NCBI GenBank assembly: GCA_045576635.1
Contig: JAZNGT010000035.1
Location: forward strand, 48,281 to 112,280
From: Congzhengia sp045576635
GTDB lineage: Bacteria; Bacillota; Clostridia; UBA1381; UBA9506
Length of the DNA: 64,000 nucleotides
Direction of reading: 5' to 3'
Below the pieces are notes generated by a model. That model had not been told where the DNA came from. It saw only the letters and a list, made by a program, of their open reading frames with translations, and searched no databases. The translations under genes were made by a program, and so were the position numbers. Each line of letters starts with the position of its first letter. Positions within the stretch are counted from its first letter, which is position 1. This document shows, piece after piece, positions 58,799-64,000 of this stretch.

Positions 58799-60085
58799 TT
58801 ATAAAATGTCATTTTTTATGATATCTTCGTATGTTTCTCTTTTTACCACCACGCGCGCTTTTCCGTCTTTTGCAAAAAGCACCGCAGGGTTTGGCACGCG
58901 GTTATAGTGGCTTGCCATCGAGTACTGATATGCGCCCGAAGAAAGCGTTGCTAAAATGTCTCCTGCCGTGGTGCGCGGAAGACGTACGTTTTCGCCGAGC
59001 AAATCTCCCGATTCACAACTTCTTCCTGCGACAGTGACAACTTCTGTCTTTTCATCGCCCGCACGGTTTGCAAGCAAAAATTCGTATTCTGCCTGATACA
59101 ACATATAGCGAGGGTTATCCGCCATACCGCCGTCCACCGAAACGTATGTGCGGATATTGGGAATTTCTTTTACGCTTCCTACTGTATAAAGCGCAACCGC
59201 CGCCTCGCCGACAATACTTCTTCCGGGTTCTAATAAAATTTTAGGAACAGAAAGATTTTTTGTCTCGGCTTCTTTCTTTATATGCGTGGCCGTCGCTTCA
59301 ATGTATGTCTCAAACGGCAAAGGATCGTCCTCTTCTGTGTAGCGGATTCCAAAACCGCCGCCAAGGTTTAATACCTTTGTGTCAACGCCCGTTTCGTCTT
59401 TGACTTCGCGGATCAGAGAAAGCATCAAAGACGCCGCCTCTAAAAACGGGTCTACATCAAAAATCTGCGAGCCAATGTGGCAGTGAATGCCCATATATTC
59501 TATGTTTTCAGCCGAAATTGCCTGCTTTATAAGAGAAAGCGCCTCGCCTGTTTCGTACGCCACACCAAACTTTGAGTCAATCTGACCGGTTTTGATAAAG
59601 TCGTGCGTGTGCGCGTCAACACCGGGCTTTATGCGAAGAAGAATTTTCTGTGTTTTGCCTGTTTCTTTTGCGAGGTCAGAAAGCAGACGAAGTTCTGTCT
59701 CGCCGTCTACAACAACCAGCCCCACACCGAAAGACAGTGCCATTGTCAGTTCTTCTTTTGTTTTGTTGTTTCCGTGAAAACAAATCTTTTCCATCGGAAA
59801 ACCTGCCTTGTGCGCGGTATAAAGTTCGCCGCCCGACACCACGTCAAGCCCCATGCCTTCTTCGTTTACAAGGTTTACCATTTGAAGACAACTCATCGCT
59901 TTTCCGGCATAAAGCACCAAGCCGTTTTTTCCAAAATTGCGCTCCATTGCCGAAACGTAGCGGTTACAGTTTTCGCGTAGTACCTCTTCGTCATACACAT
60001 AAAGCGGTGTGCCGTATTCTTTTGTAAGCGCCACGGTATCGCATCCGCCGACGGAAAGGTGATTTTGTTCGTTTATTTTAATCAT
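58799..60085 (-). CDS. lysA: Diaminopimelate decarboxylase
   Basis: Last step of lysine synthesis, PLP enzyme. 428 aa fold-III barrel plus C-terminal beta domain. Seen: PLP Lys in VLYAGKAMSCLQ, CHIGSQIFD, LNLGGGFGI, LEPGRSIVGEA and the dimer-site CESGDLLGE. Divergent from typA with -35 boxes 7 bp apart. No lysine riboswitch in the short leader. Meso-DAP peptidoglycan is consistent. Confidence 0.95.
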   Translation of the reverse strand: MIKINEQNHLSVGGCDTVALTKEYGTPLYVYDEEVLRENCNRYVSAMERNFGKNGLVLYAGKAMSCLQMVNLVNEEGMGLDVVSGGELYTAHKAGFPMEKICFHGNNKTKEELTMALSFGVGLVVVDGETELRLLSDLAKETGKTQKILLRIKPGVDAHTHDFIKTGQIDSKFGVAYETGEALSLIKQAISAENIEYMGIHCHIGSQIFDVDPFLEAASLMLSLIREVKDETGVDTKVLNLGGGFGIRYTEEDDPLPFETYIEATATHIKKEAETKNLSVPKILLEPGRSIVGEAAVALYTVGSVKEIPNIRTYVSVDGGMADNPRYMLYQAEYEFLLANRAGDEKTEVVTVAGRSCESGDLLGENVRLPRTTAGDILATLSSGAYQYSMASHYNRVPNPAVLFAKDGKARVVVKRETYEDIIKNDIL

Positions 60086-60118
60086 ACGGATATCCCCTTG
60101 CGAAATAAATTCTTTACT

Positions 60119-60147
60119 ATTTTAACAAATTTTCGGTGTTATGTCAA
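60119..60147 (-). promoter_or_regulatory. Promoter of lysA
   Basis: Minus strand TTGACA (60142-60147), 17-bp spacer, TAAAAT (60119-60124). Confidence 0.8.
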
Positions 60148-60154
60148 TTTCTAT

Positions 60155-60182
60155 TTGACTTTTTAACGTTTTGTGCTACAAT
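60155..60182 (+). promoter_or_regulatory. Promoter of typA
   Basis: TTGACT, 16-bp spacer, TACAAT with TGC before it, 34 nt upstream of the start codon. Confidence 0.75.
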
Positions 60183-60216
60183 TATATGTTAGAATCTATG
60201 TATCGGAGGAATTTCC

Positions 60217-62046
60217 TTGGAGCAAAACACAAACATAAGAAACATTGCCATTATTGCCCACGTTGACCACGGCAAAACAACGCTTGTAGATGCCATGTTT
60301 AAAAACAGCGGCATTTTCCGCGACAACGAGCAGGTAAAAGACCGCGTGATGGACTCTAACGATTTAGAGCGCGAGCGCGGTATTACGATTTTGTCGAAAA
60401 ATACGTCGGTTATGTATAATGGCGTTAAAATCAACATTGTAGACACACCGGGACACGCCGATTTTGGCGGCGAGGTGGAGCGCGTTTTGGGTATGGTAGA
60501 GGGCGTGCTTTTGGTCGTTGACGCATTCGAAGGCGCTATGCCGCAGACAAGATTTGTCTTGAAAAAAGCGCTTTCTTTAAACTTAAAGCCGATTGTGGTC
60601 ATCAATAAAATTGACCGTCCGCAAGCGCGCGCAGAAGAAGTAATTGACGAAATTTTAGACCTTTTTATAGACCTCGGGGCAACAGACGAGCAGGCTGATT
60701 TTTCTGTTGTATACGCATCGGCAAAACAGGGCATCTGCGGTCTTTCGGAACATGACCTGAAAAATGATTTAACGCCCCTCTTTGACGTTATTTTAGAAGA
60801 AGTTCCCGCGCCAAATGGCGACAAAGACGAGCCTTTACAAGTCAGAATTGCAAACATCGACTACGATGAATATATCGGCAAAATCGCAGTGGGTAAAATT
60901 GCACGCGGAACGGCGCATTACGGTGAAACCGTGGCGCTTTGCCATACTGACGGCAGTGTCACGAACGTAAAGGCAGGAAGAATTTATACCTTTGATGGCT
61001 TAACCAGAAAAGAGGCAGAAGAAATCCCTGCGGGCGATATTATCTCGATTTCCGGTCTTGGCGACATTAACATCGGCGAGACAATTTGCGCGCTCGGGCA
61101 CATTGACCCCCTCCCCGTAATTGAGGTGGACGAGCCGACCATTTCGATGAATTTTATGGTAAACAACAGCCCCTTTGCAGGTCAGGAGGGCGATTTTGTT
61201 ACAAGCAGACACCTGAGAGACCGCCTCTTCCGCGAACTTGAAACCAACGTAAGTTTAAAGGTAGAAGAGACGGAAAGCGCCGATTCCTTTAAGGTTTCAG
61301 GCAGAGGCGAACTGCATCTTTCCATTTTGATTGAAACCATGCGTCGCGAGGGGTACGAATTTCAAGTATCGCGACCGCAAGTTATTTTCAAAGAAAAAGA
61401 CGGCGTAAAATTAGAGCCGATGGAGCGCTTAGTAATTGACGTTCCCGAAGAATTTGCAGGAAGCGTAATAGAAAAACTCGGCGCAAGAAAAGGGCAGATG
61501 GAAAATATGCAGCCCACGCAGGACGGCTATATGCGTCTTGAGTTTACGATTCCGTCGCGCGGCCTTATCGGCTACCGCAGCGAGTTTTTGACCGACACCA
61601 AAGGAAACGGCGTTATGAACTCGATTTTAGAGGGATTTGATGCCTATAAAGGCGAGTTTTCCACCCGAAACCGCGGCTCGATGATTGCGTGGGAAAGCGG
61701 CACAACCGTGGCATACGGCCTTTTAAATGCCGAACTTCGCGGAGCGCTCTTTTTGGGCCCCGGCGTAAAAGTGTACGAGGGTATGATTGTGGGCGAAAAC
61801 GCAAAGAACGAGGATTTAACGGTTAACGTCTGCAAGAAAAAACACGTCACCAATATGCGCGCAGCAGGCAGTGACGACACGGTAAAACTCACACCGCCCG
61901 TAAATTTAAGTTTGGAGCAGTGCTTGGAGTTTATTTCGGACGATGAACTTGTTGAGATTACGCCACTAAACATACGTTTAAGAAAACGGATTCTTTCCAA
62001 AGCGGACCGTGATAAATTAGCCGGCAGAATGAAGAAGGGAATGTAA
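60217..62046 (+). CDS. typA: Ribosome-binding GTPase TypA/BipA
   Basis: 609 aa translational GTPase for 50S assembly and stress growth. Seen: G1 IIAHVDHGKTTLVDAM near 14, RERGITILSKNTSV (switch I), G3 DTPGHADFGGEVERVL, G4 NKIDRPQAR, domain II, then domains III/V and the BipA-specific C-terminus (RSEFLTDTKGNGVMNSI, VNVCKKKHVTNMRA). TTG start (60217-60219) with GGAGG 8 nt upstream; next Met is too far in. Monocistronic. Confidence 0.96.
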   Translation: MEQNTNIRNIAIIAHVDHGKTTLVDAMFKNSGIFRDNEQVKDRVMDSNDLERERGITILSKNTSVMYNGVKINIVDTPGHADFGGEVERVLGMVEGVLLVVDAFEGAMPQTRFVLKKALSLNLKPIVVINKIDRPQARAEEVIDEILDLFIDLGATDEQADFSVVYASAKQGICGLSEHDLKNDLTPLFDVILEEVPAPNGDKDEPLQVRIANIDYDEYIGKIAVGKIARGTAHYGETVALCHTDGSVTNVKAGRIYTFDGLTRKEAEEIPAGDIISISGLGDINIGETICALGHIDPLPVIEVDEPTISMNFMVNNSPFAGQEGDFVTSRHLRDRLFRELETNVSLKVEETESADSFKVSGRGELHLSILIETMRREGYEFQVSRPQVIFKEKDGVKLEPMERLVIDVPEEFAGSVIEKLGARKGQMENMQPTQDGYMRLEFTIPSRGLIGYRSEFLTDTKGNGVMNSILEGFDAYKGEFSTRNRGSMIAWESGTTVAYGLLNAELRGALFLGPGVKVYEGMIVGENAKNEDLTVNVCKKKHVTNMRAAGSDDTVKLTPPVNLSLEQCLEFISDDELVEITPLNIRLRKRILSKADRDKLAGRMKKGM

Positions 62047-62072
62047 AAATGGCGCATACCGCGCAAAGCAAG

Positions 62073-62115
62073 ATGCATAAAAAAAGAATACGGTTTTTCA
62101 AAAACGTATCATTTG
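62073..62115 (-). terminator. Possible terminator, minus strand
   Basis: On minus, ATACGTTTTT-G-AAAAACCGTAT (one bulge) is followed by TCTTTTTTT. No gene upstream on that strand except the phage module 250 bp away, which has its own terminator. It may end an unrecognised short RNA. Confidence 0.4.
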
Positions 62116-62191
62116 TGCAAACGGGTAGAAATTGCATAATAAGCAAGCGCAACTGATTGGTAACGCTAAAACATTCGTTTTAAGCAACGTG

Positions 62192-62234
62192 ATACAAAAA
62201 AAGAACGCTTATGAAAAGCGTTCTTTTTTTGTAT
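62192..62234. terminator. Terminator downstream of typA
   Basis: Perfect 19-bp inverted repeat (ATACAAAAAAAGAACGCTT) with a 5-nt loop. The 150 bp between typA and here hold no gene. Confidence 0.8.
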
Positions 62235-62251
62235 TTTCGCTAGCAAAACAC

Positions 62252-62277
62252 CTTATAGTCGGTATCGTGACTATAAG
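62252..62277. repeat. Dispersed hairpin repeat
   Basis: CTTATAGTC-GGTATCGT-GACTATAAG, 9-bp perfect stem. Same as the hairpin ending the 64-bp repeats at 20589 and 21092 (two base differences). The flanks are unrelated, so the hairpin itself is the mobile or conserved unit. Confidence 0.75.
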
Positions 62278-62305
62278 CATTTTTATGTAAAAATGAAAAC
62301 AAAAG

Positions 62306-62340
62306 CATAAAAAAGAGCCGCAAAAGCGGCTCTTTTCACA
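62306..62340. terminator. Terminator of the phage lysis genes
   Basis: AAAAGAGCCGC-AAAA-GCGGCTCTTTT perfect stem, T run on minus, 9 nt beyond the holin stop. Confidence 0.85.
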
Positions 62341-62348
62341 TCCCTATT

Positions 62349-62738
62349 CTACTCGCGTTTTAAATCGTGCAGGTATTTAGAAATCGCTTTTGCCACTGGT
62401 ATATCCATCTTTCCAGCGTTTTCCAAAATCGAAATGCCCTCGTTTGCGATATAAAATCCTATCACTAAATCGCGGATGCCCGTAACGCCTGCGGCGAGTT
62501 CCAAGATATGCGAAAGCACAACGATAAGCAGGATGATAACCTTTTTTAAAATGCCGTAAAAGCCGACACGGCTCGATAATTTCCCCTCGTAGATTGCTGC
62601 CGAAACACCCGTTACGTAGTCAATCGCAAGGCAGATAACGAGTGCCGTAAGTAGCATATCGAACCCGCCAAACAGATACGAAAAAAGTCCCATTGTTGTG
62701 CCGACCGTCATTTTAATCCATGTTATGATGTTGTCCAT
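62349..62738 (-). CDS. Phage holin (Phage_holin_4 type)
   Basis: 129 aa. Makes membrane pores that release the endolysin. Two to three TM segments (about 25-45, 65-85), SYLFGGFDMLLTALVICLAIDYVTGVSAA and GFYGILKKVIILLIVVLSHILE match the Cph1/BhlA-like holin_4 family. SD GAGGACAAA. 7 nt after the amidase: a phage lysis cassette. Confidence 0.88.
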   Translation of the reverse strand: MDNIITWIKMTVGTTMGLFSYLFGGFDMLLTALVICLAIDYVTGVSAAIYEGKLSSRVGFYGILKKVIILLIVVLSHILELAAGVTGIRDLVIGFYIANEGISILENAGKMDIPVAKAISKYLHDLKRE

Positions 62739-62745
62739 TTTGTCC

Positions 62746-63411
62746 TCACTTTCCCGTAATAAAGCGGATGGCGTTTCGGACGATTAGCGCCGCTTCTCCG
62801 CGTGTTATGGGTTCATCCGGCGCAAAGGTGTCGTCTGTTTTTCCGTTTACGACGCCCATAGTAAAAAGGTCTTGAATGGCGTTTTCGGCAAAGTGATTTT
62901 CTATGTCTTTAAACTTCATGTTTTTCTCCTCCGCTATCAGTTTTTTAAATTCGTGCCACTTTTCCCAGTCATGTTCGCGCATACTGGCAGGGCAGTTTTT
63001 ACGGCTTGCGTCAAAGTGACGCACTACGCGTTCAGGCGGGATGGAAAGCGTTTTCATCAGCGCTTTTGTAAGTAATACAAGGCGGCAAAAGGCAGTTTCA
63101 TACGACGCGCCCTCGTTTACGCAAAGTTCGATTCCGATTGCATTTTCGTTTGTGATGCCGTATTTTCCCTTGCCGTCTCCCACGTGATACGTGGCGTATT
63201 TTGTATAGTCGTTTACGCACAAAATTTTGGTATCGTCTACAAAAAAATCGGCAGACGCGCTTCGTTCGGCACCGTTAAAATAGCGAAAATGGGCGTCGGC
63301 ATCGGCGCCCTTCGCTTTGTTTCCGGTGTCATGAATCACAATATAACGTATCGCGCCATTTCTTTTTCTTTTATTGTGCGCTATTTGTTTCGTCTCCCAC
63401 ATCTGACTCAT
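62746..63411 (-). CDS. N-acetylmuramoyl-L-alanine amidase with SLH domain (endolysin)
   Basis: 221 aa. Amidase_2 domain (about 1-160): zinc-site His in YIVIHDTGNK, HFRYFNGAERSASADFFVDD, YHVGDGKGKYG, ENAIGIELCVNE, VRHFDASRKNCP. A single SLH domain follows (MKFKDIENHFAENAIQDLF ... ITRGEAALIVRNAI), serving as wall anchor in place of the usual SH3 or LysM. Start ATG 63411 with AAAGGAG 7 nt upstream; overlaps the small gene before it by 41 nt. Confidence 0.9.
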   Translation of the reverse strand: MSQMWETKQIAHNKRKRNGAIRYIVIHDTGNKAKGADADAHFRYFNGAERSASADFFVDDTKILCVNDYTKYATYHVGDGKGKYGITNENAIGIELCVNEGASYETAFCRLVLLTKALMKTLSIPPERVVRHFDASRKNCPASMREHDWEKWHEFKKLIAEEKNMKFKDIENHFAENAIQDLFTMGVVNGKTDDTFAPDEPITRGEAALIVRNAIRFITGK

Positions 63412-63565
63412 TTTCTTTCTCCTTTATGGCGCAGTATTCTTCTTCTGTAATTTCATAAAAGTCTGTTTCGTCTAAACCTACTGCCAATGCGATTGTAGTA
63501 CCGTAAATTTCGCCGTTGGTAATAACTTTTCCTTCGTCTGCAATTAACGTAATTCTTTTTTCCAT
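63371..63565 (-). CDS. Small phage protein of unknown function
   Basis: 64 aa from the ATG behind GGAGTGAAAGGT. MEKRITLIADEGKVITNGEIYG followed by VGLDETDFYEITEEEY and a very acidic tail. I have seen similar short proteins next to endolysins in clostridial prophages but know no function. It overlaps the amidase gene by 41 nt, in another frame. Confidence 0.65.
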   Translation of the reverse strand: MEKRITLIADEGKVITNGEIYGTTIALAVGLDETDFYEITEEEYCAIKEKENESDVGDETNSAQ

Positions 63566-63579
63566 ACCTTTCACTCCTT

Positions 63580-64000
63580 CTATAATAAACTGATTGTCCA
63601 ACGAGGTTTATTATTTACAAGTTGTTGCCATTCTTTTGATTTGCTGCCATCTTTCTTGCCTTCCGATGTTTCAAATGCTTTGTTGACTGCATTTTTATTA
63701 AGCGTCAATGTTTTTTGGAATGTTGCGCTAGACAGCGCGCCCATAACACTTATTATACTTTCTTTGGTAAGCGGTGAATGTTGCATATTTATACTAGTTA
63801 CAATAGAGCCTTTAAATGTGATATTTTCAAGACCATAACACTCGTGAAACATATAGCCCGGGCTGTAACAATTACTCAAATCCAACGACGGTATTGTTTT
63901 TAGTTTGCGGCAACGATTAAACATATCGTAAAAACTTGTGCCCTTACTTGTATCCAGTGGCGGTATGCTTTCGAGTTCCGTACAAAGATGAAACATATAC
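63580..64000 (-). CDS. BspA-like/DUF285 leucine-rich repeat protein (partial, 5' end cut)
   Basis: C-terminal 140 codons of a protein that continues beyond the window. Repeats of the DUF285 kind, about 23 residues: MFHLCTELESIPPLDTS, MFNRCRKLKTIPSLDLS, MFHECYGLENITF. Then a cap with SATFQKTLTLNKNAVNKAF and final WTISLL. Found in bacterial surface proteins and in phage tail fibres; placed before the lysis genes, a tail or baseplate adhesin is likely (inference). Reading frame is open to the window edge. Confidence 0.75.
   Translation of the reverse strand, partial: YMFHLCTELESIPPLDTSKGTSFYDMFNRCRKLKTIPSLDLSNCYSPGYMFHECYGLENITFKGSIVTSINMQHSPLTKESIISVMGALSSATFQKTLTLNKNAVNKAFETSEGKKDGSKSKEWQQLVNNKPRWTISLL

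Noticed and set aside
60086..60118. Lysine riboswitch before lysA
   Set aside because: The leader is only about 30 nt, far too short.

Overview
The window looks like a contiguous piece of chromosome from an anaerobic, endospore-forming Gram-positive bacterium of the class Clostridia (Eubacteriales). The evidence is an unsplit sigK, a yunB homologue, a remA/DUF370 gene, near-perfect TTGACA-17-TATAAT promoters, strong AGGAGG ribosome-binding sites, frequent TTG starts, U-tailed terminators and moderate GC. Proteins resemble those of gut Oscillospiraceae-like lineages, but I cannot name a genus. The last 1.7 kb is the lysis end of a prophage or phage-like island.

Layout. (1) 1-4.3 kb, minus strand: a purine operon purE-purF-like-purM-purN-IMP cyclohydrolase (cut by the window edge), driven by a sigma-A promoter and a ~190-nt leader. 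The leader holds an intrinsic terminator and a 27-codon ORF whose stop codon lies in the terminator loop. (2) 4.4-6.1 kb: sporulation patch, sigK diverging from a Cys-rich conserved protein. (3) 6.1-17.8 kb: housekeeping: Sfp-type PPTase, inorganic pyrophosphatase, a structured RNA candidate, prfB (programmed frameshift) with secA, a TSCPD/radical SAM/amidohydrolase operon, ychF, an MFS transporter, and infC-rpmI-rplT behind an L20-type leader. (4) 17.9-21.4 kb: accessory patch: small HTH regulator diverging from a small unknown protein, a GH28 glycosidase, an FMN reductase, and 0.8 kb of duplicated, hairpin-rich intergenic DNA. (5) 21.4-31.0 kb, minus: nine genes ddl-murI-DUF1934-argS-S41-M23-S41-rlmB-glcK. 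(6) 31.3-33.1 kb: ABC exporter. (7) 33.3-46.8 kb, plus: thirteen tightly packed genes from a membrane protein and tagA through era, recO, a radical SAM/DUF2344 pair, rsmB, rlmN, stp-prkC, rsgA, rpe and thiN. (8) 46.8-57.3 kb: ruvCAB, argH, yunB and the mnmG-yicC-remA-gmk-rpoZ-rimO-pgsA operon. (9) 57.3-62.0 kb: M23 peptidase, tRNA-Arg(ACG), lysA, typA. (10) 62.3-64.0 kb, minus: LRR surface/tail protein, small protein, SLH-bearing amidase, holin.

Most of the window is ordinary core genome. The most unusual items are: the purine-operon leader peptide whose coding sequence forms the 5' arm of the terminator; a PurF homologue that has lost the Cys nucleophile and Asn of its glutaminase domain; a multi-stem RNA candidate at 7.5 kb; a nested inverted-repeat element inside one copy of a duplicated intergenic module at 20.6-21.3 kb, with a related hairpin near the prophage edge; and a promoter/terminator overlap before yunB. 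All functional statements rest on recognition of family motifs by eye. No database search was run.
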